Below are positions 36,027 through 50,688 of a stretch of 64,000 bases of DNA, piece by piece. Source of the DNA: Spizellomyces punctatus DAOM BR117. Lineage: Eukaryota > Chytridiomycota > Chytridiomycetes > Spizellomycetales > Spizellomycetaceae. The position numbers and the translations under genes are program-made. Position 1 is the stretch's first letter. Each line of letters opens with the position of its first letter. Under the pieces are notes generated by a model, which saw nothing but the letters and a program-made list of their open reading frames with translations, searched no databases and was not told the origin of the DNA. Location: the NCBI RefSeq assembly GCF_000182565.1, contig NW_015971546.1, positions 685,440 to 749,439 on the forward strand, written 5' to 3'.

Positions 36027-39000
36027 ATGCAGGGGTCGTCGCCTCACCAGAGCGTTGGGAAACAGAAGGTTCGTCGTCCGGAGGTCGAGTCTAACAAGAG
36101 CTACATCTCACATGGTTCTCAGAGAGATCTTTTGCCCACTGGTACAAGAGGTAGATCATGGCAAACAGAATCTTCATACATCCCGAGGCAAGCCCTCGGC
36201 GACCCTCCATTGTCTACCTTCGAGCAAATAGAATCAACCTTTATCAAGACAATTAAGCCAGGTTCAACAAGTATAATGAGCAGCCCACTAGTTTCTTTTT
36301 GCTAAAAGGAACTACCTTGAAGACTCTATAGATTCAAGTTACCACCCGGCACGAACAAAACAACCAACGCAAAGACTCGCCGATGCTGCCCCCAAGAGTG
36401 AGATTGTGGCATCTCCCCAAGTAATAGCTCCAGAAAAACAACACTTGTCACCGGGGCTACGGCCAGATAAGGGCTCAAAGAAAGATAGAGAGTCATTCCG
36501 AACAGCTCTTGTGAATATCGTGATGTGAGGCCTAGGGACGAATTCCAACTGATAAAGGGGCCAATGCTAATAGGGAGCATCTTCGACTTTAGGCAAGCCG
36601 CGCCTGGTTCTCTTACACCAGTGCTTCCCCAAATCGATGTAGAGGTCAATGAAGATCTGCCATCTGCATCTTTGCAAGATAAAGATATGATGGTTAGTAT
36701 CATGTCAAGGGTAGAGTATAATTGCGTAGTTATTGATTTTTTCAGATATTTTAGCAACGATATTATTACTATATTACGAACGGAATAGATACACATCACG
36801 TTGCGAAAATGGAAGACGAATGGCTTGCAAATGTTTTGAAGTTGCTCCCGCAATCTTTAAAAGTATGGCACCAAAATACGTTGCAGGCACTTTCTGGGGA
36901 AATGAGAGAAGATTACCACATGAGCGTGAAAAAGGCCATTGTAGATTTTGTTTTGAAGGTGCGGAATGAGAACATGAGAACTAAGATCCTCTGTCTGATG
37001 CTAACTGGTGCCGTTTAAATTCAACAGGATCCTCGACAAAAGGTTGAGTATGGTGGCCCAGAAAAGGCTGGAAATGAAAGCTTTGTTATGTAGGTAACTT
37101 GTGTGCTCTTTAGATTTAGGTATACTTGACCACTTATACTCCGCTGCCATTAAAAGGATCCGGCGTTCGACCCCAACGTGGCAGATGGCGTACGTTCAAG
37201 CCTATCAAAGCATACAATCTTCGCTTTTTATTATCAACCCCACGATAGCGGAGATACAGGATCTTTGGCACAACTTTGAGGACATTCGGCTATTTGACAT
37301 GGATGCAGTCTTCAGCAAAGGAGGTGCATTTGAACTGCGCGCCTTCAAAACTACTCTAACGCAGCGTTTTGAGAAGGCGCACGAAAAGCTCATGACCAGG
37401 TACCGAACATCCTTGAGTTGTCCCGCTTTCTTCATGGGCTCACGCACTTGAAAATTAACAGCTGGTATCCGGCCATGTTGAATGTCTTCTATCAAGGCAC
37501 CAAGCGCAATGAATGGTCCTCCATTCCAACAGAAAGAATGGAAACGTTCTTCCGAACCGTTTCATTTATTCTCGCAAATCAATTACGTCTCATTGTATCG
37601 CGATCGCTTGAAGACTTCGTTTCTCTTTTCGACACTGACAACCGTCCAGCTGGCAAGAGTTTCGAAAATTCTCAGCCGCTTTCTTTTGTCGTTCGCCTCG
37701 TTTTGGATGATACAAGGGTGGTTTTCGAGCCATCTGCGAAGGATATCTTGACGACTGTGGACAGCCTCCTGGATGCTCTACTTGTAGCGGCCGACAGAGT
37801 TCCGAAGATCGAGACGCAGCTTTTCTCCACCGGACAAGCCGTTACGAGTACACGGGCGGGAATCATGAACCTGAAGCCTGAACAATGTATCAAAGTGACA
37901 TTTGCAGAGACTTTCCCGGTGGTAGTGGAAGAGGCACGGGAAAATCTCAAGAGTATTATCTCGAAGCGTTTACAGCTGCCGCAGGTCTATCTGCAGGAAT
38001 TTGATAAGCACCGTGCATTGATAGGGAAAACTGCAGAGAAAGATGTCGCAGTATTCCTCACCACGGAGCCAACCTCGGATAAAATGATGGAGGTACGGTG
38101 GATTGTTCTGGCGTCTCACGAGCTCATCTCATCATTGAATTTTTTGCTGCATTTTAGGAAGTTAAGCGCTACCGTGAGCTTGCTTCGGCGAAGATCCACA
38201 GTGCATACCCCTTCATTGTGAACTTCCCATTAATCGAACTTCATTGCGAAGACTTCATCAATACCTTATCGGAGCGTGCAATTACCTTGAGCAACAATAT
38301 CCTAGACCACCTAAATTCCATCTACCGCACCGACTGCAATCAGATCATTGCGTCTTTCGAGGCCATCTCCAAGAAAATGCTTACGCCACCCAGTAACGTA
38401 GAAGAAATGGTTGCACTTCAGAAGTTTATTGACGAAACAAGAACGGTTACAATGCGCTCCCTTGAGGAATTGGTGGACGGAGCCAAGCGGAGGTATTTAA
38501 ATGGGATCAAGAGCATTTGTCAACCATCCATAATAATGTGCGGCATCCTCTTTAGATTGAACTTCATGTTGATTTATTCTAATTTAAATGCCGAGGATTA
38601 CGAACTCAATACTGGCTTATTCACTTGGCCACAGAAAATGCAACCGACATTTGTTGAAGGAGAAAACATTCTCATGCGATCACGGTCCACTAATCAAGAC
38701 GAGCTCAAAGCCCGCAGGGAAAAGTTGCTTGCCGAGCTCGACGGATACGCCAAGCAGATTGAAGAGTATCATACATTTGGCAACTATGAGGAGCTTTCAA
38801 AGTATCTCAAAGCTGCCCAGAAACTGCAAGCGCGTTTGGATTCGATTGCAGAACGAATTGTTGCCTTTAATCGCGAGGAGGAACTTTTTGGTTGGGAAAG
38901 CACAAAGTTCAATGCTCTAAACACCGCGTTGGACGCATTGGCACCATTCCTTACACTGTATCAAACATCAGTCGATTTCCAGCGATGCTACCACAGTTGG

Positions 39001-42000
39001 ATGACAGGGCCGTTCCTAAAACTAGATCCAGAAGTTGTGGATGCCGAAGTGACGAACATGCGCAGAAATATTTTCAAGCTTTCTTTGTCTTTTGAGAACA
39101 ACCCAGCGCCCTCAGAAATCGCAGAGATCACCAAGGAGCAGATTGAGAGGTTCCAAGTGTCATTGCCCTTAATCAGCACCCTCTGCAATCCTGGTCTGAG
39201 AGAACGCCATTGGAAAGAGATCAGCCAGGTTGTTGGATTCAGATTCCAGCCTGATGAGACAACAAGCTTGTCGGGAGGTACTGCATTGCCATATAAAGCG
39301 TCAGATTTTTGTTTGATTTCTGATTACTGATTTTGGTCACGACCATTAGTCCTTGAGCGAAATTTGAGCGAACACATGGACCGACTGGAACAGATCAGCT
39401 CAGTGGCAACCAAAGAGTATTCCTTCGAAAAAGCTCTCCAGAAGATGTATGCCGAATGGCAGGCCATGGAGTTTGGCACTGTAGAATATCGCGACACCGG
39501 AACCCATATTTTGTCATCCGTGGATGAGATACAGTCATTGTTCGATGATCACATTGTCAAAACGCAAACCATGCGTAGTTCTCCATTCATTAAGGCATTT
39601 GATGAAGAAACCAGGGCTTGGGAGGAAAGGCTTCTTACAATGCAGGTATGCTATCAAAACGGCCCGAATCTAAATTTGGCGAATGGAGCTGAAGGTCACA
39701 TCGTAATGTAGGAAATTGTCGATGAGTGGCTGAAGGTACAGGCAACTTGGCTGTATCTGGAACCAATTTTCAGTTCGGAAGACATCATGAGGCAAATGCC
39801 TACAGAAGGCAAACGGTTTGTCTCTGTCAATAAGACTTGGAAAGACATTATGGCTTTCTGCGTTGTGGATCAGCATGTGCTTCGCGTGTGTGCGATGCCG
39901 GATCTCCTCCACAAGGTTCGGCGAGGTACTTTGTTTGTTTCCTTTTCATTGAAAGCTAATGGGTCAATTGTTCTGATGCTGAAGCTTACGGATAGTAACA
40001 ATGAGCTGGAGCTAATCCAAAAAGGCTTAAACCAATATCTTGAGGTTAAGCGACTCTTCTTTCCTCGGTTCTTTTTCTTGTCGAACGATGAGATGCTCGA
40101 AATTCTCTCCGAGACTCGTGATCCAAAGAGAGTTCAACCCCACCTCAAAAAATGTTTTGAAGGAATCAACAGTCTTGAATTCGACGAAGATGTCGAAATT
40201 CTTGGCATGTACAGCAGCCAGAAAGAGTACATCAAATTCAGCCATCCCATATCTACGGCTGCAGCCGCTGGTGCAGTTGAGCGCTGGTTGTTGGATGTGG
40301 AGAGAGCGATGCTGGCAAGCATGCGCACTGTAACGGCGGCAGCATATGAAGACTACAAAGAGACACCTCGTGAAGAGTGGGTGTTGAAATGGCCTGGGCA
40401 GGTTGTACTTGGTGTCAGTCAGATTTTCTGGACGAGGGAGGTAGAGTTTGCTATTTTAGAGGGCAGACAAAATGGCCTGGCAAAATACGTTGATCAGAGT
40501 ACCGAGAGACTTTCAAAAGTTGTTGAGCTGGTCCGAGGGAATCTCTCCCGACTTGCTCGAACGACGCTGGAAGCACTCGTCGTGGTGAGTTCGCAATGAT
40601 GCAGAAATGCTTCCGACCTGTGCACGCACATTAATAAGCTTGCCTCGCTTGGCAGATTGATGTTCATGCTCGCGACGTTGTAAGCAAGCTGGATGAAGAT
40701 AAGGTCAGCAGTACCACGGACTTTGGATGGCTGAGTCAATTGCGATACTATCTACCTGATAAAGACACTGGGGTATTGGTGAAGATGATTAATTCTGTTC
40801 AAAAGTAAGTCGAACGTTATTGAGCTGCTTTCTAGCTACAATTGACATATTCCCATGTCAATACAGGTACGGTTACGAGTACTTGGGAAACACTGGAAGA
40901 CTGGTCATTACTCCGTTGACGGTATGATTGTGCTGCAACGTAGATCTCTCTGGCCGGAAGTATAATACTTTTCTTTCGTAAAGGACCGGTGTTATCGGAC
41001 GCTTTTTGGAGCGTTACAGCTCAATTTGGGGGGCGCACCAGAGGGTCCGGCTGGAACGGGAAAGACCGAAACGGTCAAGGATCTTGCAAAGGCTTTGGCA
41101 ATGTTCTGTGTTGTTTACAACTGCTCTGACGGTCTCGATTACATTGCAATGGGCAAATTCTTCAAGGGCCTTGCTTCGGCAGGTGCTTGGGCATGCTTTG
41201 ACGAATTCAATCGAATAGATTTGGAGGTCTTGTCAGTCGTGGCTCAACAGATTCTCACGATTCAGAGAGCTAAGGCGGCGAAGCTGGAAATATTCACCTT
41301 TGAAGGAACAGAGTTAACTCTGAACCCAGTCTGCAACTGCTTTATCACCATGAATCCGGGATACGCCGGGCGTAGCGAACTTCCAGATAACTTGAAAGCT
41401 CTGTTCAGGTGCGCCCACTTTAGCCCTCTCGCTAACAGGATGAATGATTAACTTCATTACTTTGTCCTTATAGACCTGTCGCTATGATGGTGTGTTCTTT
41501 GCTTTGGTGCACTGTTTTCCTTGGGAACTCTGTCATCTAATGCTTTAATGGTTGGCAGGTGCCCGATTACACTCTAATTGCAGAGATCAGTTTATACAGC
41601 TTTGGCTTCGTCAATGCCCGTAGCTTAGCGGTGAAGATCACAGCTACCTACCGACTATGCTCGGAGCAACTCAGTTCTCAGGATCACTACGATTACGGCA
41701 TGAGAGCTGTGAAGTCCGTTTTGAATGCAGCTGGAGCCTTAAAGTTGAAGTATCCAAATGAAAATGAGGTAGCTACGTTTTGATTGTACCAGTAAGACTG
41801 GTTTTACCCTTCTAAACTCTGACTTGGCTTTGCGAAAGAATATCCTTGTTCTCCGGTCCATCATTGATGTTAATCTGGCAAAATTCCTGGTTCAGGATAT
41901 TCCATTGTTCAAAGGCATTGCGGCGGATCTATTCCCGGGGGTCTCGTTGCCTACACCAGACTACGAGAAGCTTATCAAAGCCATTCAGGCCAACTGTGCA

Positions 42001-45000
42001 CGTTCAAATCTGCAACTGGTTCCAGCTTTCCTAGAAAAGATCTTACAGATCTACGAGATGATGTTGGTGCGGCATGGTAGGTGGTAGCAATATGGCTTAT
42101 CGTCATAGCCTGTGCTAATAAGTACTTTAGGTTTCATGTTGGTGGGAGAGTCATTTTCTGGAAAGACTGCTGCTTACAGAGTCCTGCAAGGTGCACTCAG
42201 CGATATGAACAAAGAAAACGCAGAACTGGAGGCCAAGGTCCTGACCTACGTTTTGAATCCGAAGTCGATCACCATGGGTCAGCTGTACGGGCAATTTGAT
42301 CCGGTTACGCATGAATGGTCTGATGGAGTTCTGGCAGTGGGCTTCCGCGGTTTTGCTTCTTCCCAAAGTCCCGAACGCAAATGGATCATATTTGACGGTC
42401 CCGTGGATGCGGTTTGGATTGAAAATATGAATACGGTGCTTGATGACAACAAAAAGCTCTGCCTAAACAGTGGTGAAATCATTCAGCTTTCGTCGACAAT
42501 GAGCATGATTTTCGAAGTCCGCGACTTGGCGGTTGCGTCTCCAGGTACGTTGAAATCGTGGGTTCTTTACTTGCAGCACTACTTAACCCAAGCACTGTAG
42601 CGACTGTCAGTCGATGTGGTATGATATACATGGAACCAAGTCGCCTAGGCTGGCGAGACACAATATTTGTGTCCTGGTTAGCTCGAAGTCAGCTGGATGA
42701 AGGCCAGAAAAAGGTGATGGTAGCCATGATTGATTGGCTTGTGAGCTCATGCTTGTCCTTCGTGAGAAGGGAATGCGTTGAGCTGTCTGAGACCAGTGAT
42801 ATCAACATGGTCACCTCACTTCTCAATATCTTTGAAAGCTTGCTGGACGACTTTGCACAAGACAAATCAGCTGAACTTACTACTCGATGCATTCAAGGAG
42901 CGTTCATCTTCTCGCTGGTTTGGTCTGTCGGCGCGAGCGTTAATGAAAACGGCAGAGCAAAGTTTTCCCAGCACCTGCGTACACTCTGCAGCGGCGCTTT
43001 GCCCAACGGGTTTTCCTTTGATGCCCAATTCCCGGAAGGAGCCGTATATGACTTCGTTTTTGAAAAAACTGACGGGGGATCTTGGCGACCTTGGGTGGAC
43101 ACAATTCCTACTGACTGGGCTATTCCATCCAAGATGAAAGTGGACAACATCATGGTTCCAACGGTGGATACAGCGCGGTATGGATTTTTGCTTCAGCTCT
43201 TGGTCCGGCATCAGAAGCATGTTCTGTTTGTTGGACCGACAGGAACTGGAAAGTCGATGTACATACGCGACGGTTTAGTCAATCGTCTGCCCAAAGATGT
43301 CTACATACCTGCTTTCATAAATTTTTCGGCTCAAACTACAGCGAATCAGACTCAGGAGATAATAGAGTCAAAGCTTGATAAACGCCGCAAAGGAGTTTAT
43401 GGACCACCTATGGGGAAAAGGTCGGTGATCTTTGTGGATGATCTAAACATGCCGGCCCGTGAAGTGTATGGAGCGCAGCCGCCGATTGAGTTGTTGAGAC
43501 AATGGATGGACCATGAAGGTAAGCCTTCAATTCCATTCCCTCTCTTGAATCCGGCATTTATCAATGTATTGGCAGGATGGTACAATCAAAATGTTATGAC
43601 GGTAAGAAGCCCCGATTGTTAAAGCGCCCAGATGGTTTTACTTATGACCCTACCAGAAATTTGAGGCTATCCAATTTGTTGGTGCCATGGGACCTCCGGG
43701 TGGTAAGTGCGATTAAGCCCGGGTTTATTCCTTCGAGGCACCGGGGCTAACTTTCGCTCTCTTGCTTTCATCAAGGGGGCCGTAACCCTGTGACTTCCCG
43801 GGTGCGTTCTGCTTTCACGCTTCTCTTTGCTAGTATCTAGTCTGACAGCATGCACTTTCCAGTTTCTTCGACACTTCAACACAATTACTATGACCTCTTT
43901 CGATGATACGGCCTTGCACCGAATTTTTGAAACCATCTTGGTATGGCATTTGACGTCCAATAATTTCCCAAAGGAGATTATCGATATGTCGAAGTCAGTT
44001 GTCGATGCCACCCGACAGATTTACAGAGGGGCAATGTCAAATCTCCTGCCAACTCCTAAGAAATCTCATTACACTTTCAATTTGCGCGACTTTTCCAGGG
44101 TTATACAGGGAGTTTTATTAGCTCGTCCGGAAACGGTCAGCAACAAAGAAAAGATGGTCCGACTGTGGCTACACGAAGCGTATCGTGTTTTTTATGATCG
44201 GTTGATTGATGATGATGATAGAAAATGGTTCTTCACCTTCAGCAAAACGGAAATTGTCAAAGCCGCCTTTAATCTCGAATTCGATAAAGTCTTCCGCATG
44301 TACGATTCAAATGCTGATGGAATTGTAGAAATCGATGATCTACGAAGTCTCATTTTTGGAACATACCTATCTCCTCGGGATGCAGCCGGCAGAGCTTATG
44401 ATGAAATAACAGATCTCAATGCACTGACCGAATTTATGGAGAAAAGCTTGGGAGAATTTAATCAAGTTAGCAAGAAGCCCATGGATTTAGGTATCCTAAT
44501 GCTTCAATCCCTGTTTTTCATATTTTTTGAATCTAACGCAGATTTTCTGGCAGTAATGTTTCGGTTTGCTATTGAGCACCTCTCCAGAATAAGTCGAGTT
44601 CTGCAACAACCACGCGGCAACATGCTGTTGGTGGGTGTTGGTGGGAGTGGTCGACAAAGCTTGACTAGGATGGCGGCATATCTTGCAGAATATGAGGTGT
44701 TTCAAGTGGAGATATCAAGAAATTATAACGCACAGGCGTGGCATGACGATCTAAAGAAGTTGTATAAGTCGGCAGGCGGTCTTGGCAAGCCTACTGTGTT
44801 CTTGTTCAGTGACACGCAATGTCAAGAAGAATCATTCCTAGAGGATATTAACAACATGCTGAATGCTGGTGAAGTACCAAATCTTTTTGCGGCCGATGAG
44901 AAGCAAGAGCTGTTTGAACTGATGAGATCGGATACTCGGAGCGCTGGACGTGCAGCGGATTCGTCACCCGCAGCAATGTTCCAGTGGTTTTTGGACCGTT

Positions 45001-48000
45001 GCCGAGAAAACCTTCACATATGCCTGTGCATGAGTCCCGTCGGTGATGCGTTCCGCAACCGTTTACGCAAGTTCCCATCCCTGATTAATTGCTGTACAAT
45101 CGACTGGTTTACCGACTGGCCAGATGACGCACTGATGGCAGTAGCAAAGAAATGCTTGTCGGATATCGAAATGGAGGACGACGTACGAAAAAATGTGGTA
45201 GCAATGTGCAAGCACTTTCACGAGAGCACCCGTGCGCAGTCAACTAGATTCTTGAGCATCAATAAGAGACATAATTATGTTACCGCCACCTCATTCATCA
45301 TGCTTATCAAGACGTTTAAAGACCTGCTGGGGTTGAAACGCTCAGAGGTGCTTAAACTTCGAGATCGATATGTGAATGGTTTAGAGAAGTTGAGTTTTGC
45401 AAAAGCCTCCGTCTCCAAAATGCAGGTGGATCTGGGTGAGCTACAACCGCAGCTCATCAAGACAAAGGAGGAAACAGATGTTATCATGCGTCAAATTGAG
45501 AAAGAATCGGTTGAAGTGGCACAGGTGAAGACGGTAGTTAAGGCGGATGAAGAGGTTGCCACTAAGAAAGCAAATGAAGCGACGGCCATAAAAGAGGATT
45601 GTGAAGCTCAATTAGCAGAGGCTATACCCGCTTTGGAAGCCGCCATAGCTGCTTTAGATACCTTGAAGAAGGTTTGCGTTTACATTTGATTTGTTTAGGC
45701 TTGACTATCATGCTGAAATGTTTCCAATTACTTTGTAGAGTGACATCGATATGCTCAAAACAATGAAGGTGAGTAGGTAATGGCTCACCTGGTCTCCATC
45801 AATGTTTCTCACTATTCGCATCGCTGCTTCCACAAATAGAGCCCTCCCTCAGGTGTAAAATTTGTCATGGAGGCAGTATGTGTCATGAAGGATGTCAAAC
45901 CTGTCAAAGTTACCGATCCTAGCGGAAAGAAGGAAGAGAGTTATTGGGTTTGTACCCTCCAGTTTGCGTCGCGGAATATGCCTTCTGTGGGAGGAACTTA
46001 CTGATTGTGCTTCGCGACAGGTTCCGGCCCAAAAGCTGCTCGGAGATGCCGGATTTCTACCCAGCTTGAAATCCTATGATAAAGAGAACATTGACCCCAA
46101 AATAATGAAAGTTATTCGAGGAAAATTTATCGATGTAAGTTGGCAGGTATCTGAAAAGAAAGCCGGGGCTCGATCTGAAAAAGCAAATTACTTCCTCAGC
46201 ATCCGGAGTTTGACCCTGAAAAGGTGGCCAAAGCGTCATCCGCCGCAGAAGGTCTTTGCCGCTGGGTGCGTGCAATGGAGTCATACGATCGAGTCGCTAA
46301 AATCGTAGCACCGAAGAGGGAAGCGCTCGGCAAAGCACAGGCGGAACTTGCCGAGGTGATGGCAAAATTAAATGAAAAGAGAGCAGCGCTGAAGGCTGTC
46401 GAAGACAGAATGTCCAACCTTGAGGAAAAGTTCCGGGCCATGACGGATAAGAAAGATCAGCTGGAGAAGCAAGTTGAATCTGTATCAAACCAGTTGGTTC
46501 GAGCGGAAAAGCTGATCGGCTCTCTTGGAGATGAGCGAGACAGATGGACGCAGACTGCTGCCGACTTACAAAAGCAGTATATTGCATTGACAGGAGATGT
46601 GTTAGTGGCAAGTGGCATGGTCGCATACTTGGGCGCTTTTACCAAGGCATTTAGAGATGGTAGGGTACTATTTACTGTGATTCAATATCGCTTTTGTACT
46701 GATCTGACCCATTGCAGAATGTGTTGTCGAATGGACGAGAGCCTGCAAAGCTAAAAGGATACCCTGCTCAGAAACGGACGACATCAAACTCGCCAGCGTT
46801 CTTGGTGATCCTATTTTGATACGGGAATGGATATTAGCAGGACTTCCAAATGATGCATTCTCGTAAGTTGGCATCCTTCTGCCTGAACTCCCCTCGATAC
46901 CACTTATAAACCTATCATAACCTCATGCATAGAATTGACAACGGTGTGATCATCAAGAACGCATACCGTTGGCCTTTAATGATTGATCCACAAGGACAAG
47001 CGAACAGGTGGATCAAGAACATGGAAAAGGCGAAGAACCTACAGGTCATCAAATTGACGGATGCGGACTATATCCGTACTCTTGAGAATGCTATTCAATT
47101 CGGGACTCCGGTTCTCCTGGAGAATGTTTTAGAGGAAATCGATCCTGTCCTGGAGCCCTTGCTTTTGAAGCAGACATTCCGTCAAGGAGGAGTCACCTGC
47201 ATACGACTAGGAGACAGCACCGTGGAATATTCCCCAGAGTTCCGATTTTATATAACCACCAAACTTCGAAATCCGCATTACCTACCTGAGCTTTCCACTA
47301 AAGTAACATTATTGAATTTCATGATAACCCCTGAGGGACTCGAAGACCAGCTTCTTGGAATTGTTATAGCCAAAGAACGGCCTGAGTTGGAAGAAATGAA
47401 GGCACAACTTGTTATACAGGTATCGTATTACTGGGGACATTGAACGCCGCCAACGTGTTTGTCAAGTTATACGAAGATGCTGACTAACTTTGCTGCCGCC
47501 GTACAATAGAGTGCCGAGAACAAAAAGCAGTTGCAGGCGGCCGAATCCAAAATTCTTGAAGTGCTATCCTCTTCTCAGGGCAACATTTTGGAAGATGAAA
47601 CTGGTATTCAAATTCTTTCCTCCTCGAAAGCCCTGGCGGTAACTGTTAGCGAGAAGCAAGTTGCGGCAGAGGCAACAGAGCGTAAAATTGATGAAATTCG
47701 CGTTGGGTATAAACCAATAGCGCTCTACGCATCCGGCCTCTTCTTTTGCATTGCTGAGCTGGCGAACATTGAGCCAATGTACCAGTACAGTCTTACGTGG
47801 TTCATCAACTTATTCATCCACTCTATCGAATCAAGCGAGAAATCATCGGATTTAGTAACCCGCCTAGCGACCTTACGCACGCATTTCACAGAAGCTCTTT
47901 ACAGAAACATATGCAGATCTCTGTTTGAAAAGGACAAGCTTGTGTTCTCGTTTCTCTTAACCATTGCTATTCTGCGGGGACGTGGGGAGATTGATGCGGA

Positions 48001-50481
48001 CGAGTGGAGATTCCTTCTGACTGGCGGAATCGGTCTTACTGCAACGAAAACACCAAATCCGGATGCTTCATGGATTAGTGACAAATCCTGGAGTGAAATA
48101 TGTCGACTATCTACATTGACGGCGTTCACAGATATTGATAAAGTGTTCAGCGAAAACGCAAGCGACTGGAAGCGCATATTCGATAGTCCCACCCCGCAGG
48201 ACCTCTCCCTTCCTGGCAAGTGGAAGGATACGTTAAACCCTTTCCAAAAACTCTGCGTTCTTCGTACTTTGCGTCCGGATAAGATGATTGCCGCCATATC
48301 TTTGTTTATCATCGAGAAAGTGGGAAATCGGTTTGTCGAACCTCCACCATTCGATCTAAGCAGTAGTTACGCTGACTCAAATCCATGCGCCCCACTGATA
48401 TTCGTACTTTCGCCTGGGGCGGATCCCATGACGAGTCTGCTCAAATTTGCAGAAGAAAAGAGAATGGGGGGTAATCGCCTGAATTCTATTTCGCTTGGAC
48501 AGGGACAAGGACCGATCGCCGCAAAAATGATCAGCGCAGGTGTGAACGAAGGCTCCTGGGTGGTTCTTCAAAACTGTCATCTTGCGATCAGTTGGATGTC
48601 TAGTCTTGAAAAGATCTGCGAAGAACTTTCGCCGGAGTCTACACATAGGGACTTCCGTTTGTGGTTGACCTCATACCCTAGCGACAAATTCCCCGTAACA
48701 TTACTTCAGAACGGAGTGAAGATGACGAATGAACCGCCCGCAGGCTTGCGCGCCAATCTGCAAAAGTCATATATGAGCGATCCACTGAATGATAAAACCT
48801 TCTATGAAGGATGTAAGCAGCAACAAGTTTTTGAGAAGATGCTGTTTGGCTTGTGCTTCTTCCACGCAATGGTACAAGAACGAAGGCAATTTGGACCAAT
48901 AGGATGGAATATTCCGTATGAAGTGAGTATCGATTCTCCAAACGTCCTGGGTACTGTGATATTTTACTGATAAAAAAACAGTTCAACGATACAGATCTCA
49001 GAATATCCGCGCGACAGTTACGAAATTTCCTCAGCGAATATGACGACATCCCGTACGATGCACTTGCGTACTTGACCGGTATGTTTAAGACTATATGATT
49101 CCTTGCAGCTTTCCACGCTCAATCCTATAACAGGGCAATGCAATTACGGTGGACGAGTGACCGATGACAAGGACCGACGTTGCTTGATGACATTGCTCGA
49201 TCTCGTGTATAACCCAGGCATCCAAAAGGACAATTACAGCTTTTCCCCCAGCGGGGTCTATCACGTTCCCTCGACAACAAGTCATGCCGGGATCCTAGAC
49301 TATATCAAAAATCTCCCATTGGAGACCAGACCAGAAGTGTTCCACTTACATGAAAACGCCGACATTACGAAAAGCCAAATGGACACGGAAAACTTCTTTC
49401 GCTCGATAATGCTAACCCAGGGACGAGCTGACTCTGGTGGCTCGCGTTCCACAGAACAAATAGTTTCTGAAGTCGCTGCCGATATGCTCAATAGATTACC
49501 ACCGGCGGTGGATACTCAGCAAGTCTCCACCAAGTATCCCGTGAGCTACATGGAAAGTATGAACACGGTGCTACTCCAGGAAGTGATTCGATTCCGAAAT
49601 CTGACGGAGGTCATACGTGAGAGCTTGATCAACATTCAAAAGGCCATTAAGGGTTTAGTGGTCATGTCCTCTGATCTGGAAGATGTGCTACAAAGCATCC
49701 TGGTTGGCAGCATACCTAAAATGTGGGCAGGAAAATCATATCCCTCCATCAAACCTCTGCCGTCCTATTTTAACGATCTCCTGCAACGCCTTACGTTTTT
49801 CCGGAAATGGATTGACGAAGGACCGCCAATTGTCTTTTGGCTCAGTGGATTCTTTTTCACCCAAAGTTTTCTTACGGGATGCTTGCAAAACTATGCCCGG
49901 AAGTACACCATTCCCATCGACTTGTTGACGTTTGAGTTTCAAGTACAGCCTACCCGCAGTGCTGGGGTACGCCCGGAAGAAGGCGCTTACATCAATGGAA
50001 TTTTCTTGGAGGGGGCCCGATGGGATATTGAAGAGAATTCAATTGTAGAGAGTTATCCAAGGGTTCTTTATGATGCATTGCCCATTATATGGTTGAAGCC
50101 AGGAGAGAAAACGAAATTTGAATCGAAAGATACTTATGACTGTCCGGTAGGTTGCCGGGGCAAAGTTACCTTGCTGCTATACTCTTCTAACCTACAACGA
50201 TAACTGCAGGTGTACAAAACTAGCGCGCGAAGAGGAACGTTGTCAACTACCGGGTAATATATACGCAAGTCAGTAAAAGATCATTGAATCATCCGCTGAC
50301 AGAGACTTTACACAGGCATAGTACCAACTACGTAATGTCCATGCGGATACCAACGAAAGCGCCAGAAGAGCAATGGATAAGAAGAGGTAAGATTAGGTTT
50401 ATAGACTCAGTGAACAATGTCACTTACTTACGAAACCAATGCATTGCAGGAGTGGCTGGCCTACTGCAACTTAACGACTGA
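36027..50481 (+). CDS. Axonemal inner-arm dynein heavy chain (DNAH3/7/12 type)
   Basis: The motor drives flagellar beating. From the ATG at 36027 a disordered N-terminus ([10 protein letters not shown]...) of four exons leads to [20 protein letters not shown], the start typical of the DNAH3/7/12 group. The linker follows (37100-40900). AAA1 has the P-loop GPAGTGKT (41044-41067) and Walker [12 protein letters not shown]2 has GESFSGKT (42145-42168), AAA3 GPTGTGKS (43233-43256) and AAA4 GVGGSGRQS (about 44635-44660). An EF-hand-like loop, [13 protein letters not shown], lies before AAA4 (about 44305), also typical of this group. The coiled-coil stalk spans about 45350-46600 with the microtubule-binding tip near 45900-46150. 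The C-domain ends [12 protein letters not shown] at 50479-50481. Roughly 25 introns, about 4,000 residues, no break seen. Inner-arm assignment rests on the N-terminal motif and the EF-like loop. Confidence 0.93.
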
Positions 50482-50688
50482 TAAGAGAGCCTGAAGCAGA
50501 CTAATTGTTGCCTATTCTTGTATTTACGATTTGAATAAATATGTCTCTAACCAGTCGAACTGCTGGTGGAAGCCAGCTGGAGTTTTGTACTCGAACAAAA
50601 TCGCTGTCACAAAGACCTAGGAATACCGCGCACAAAACACGGCATGTATATACAGCTAAATGGGTGAAATTCATCTGGAGTCCCTAAG

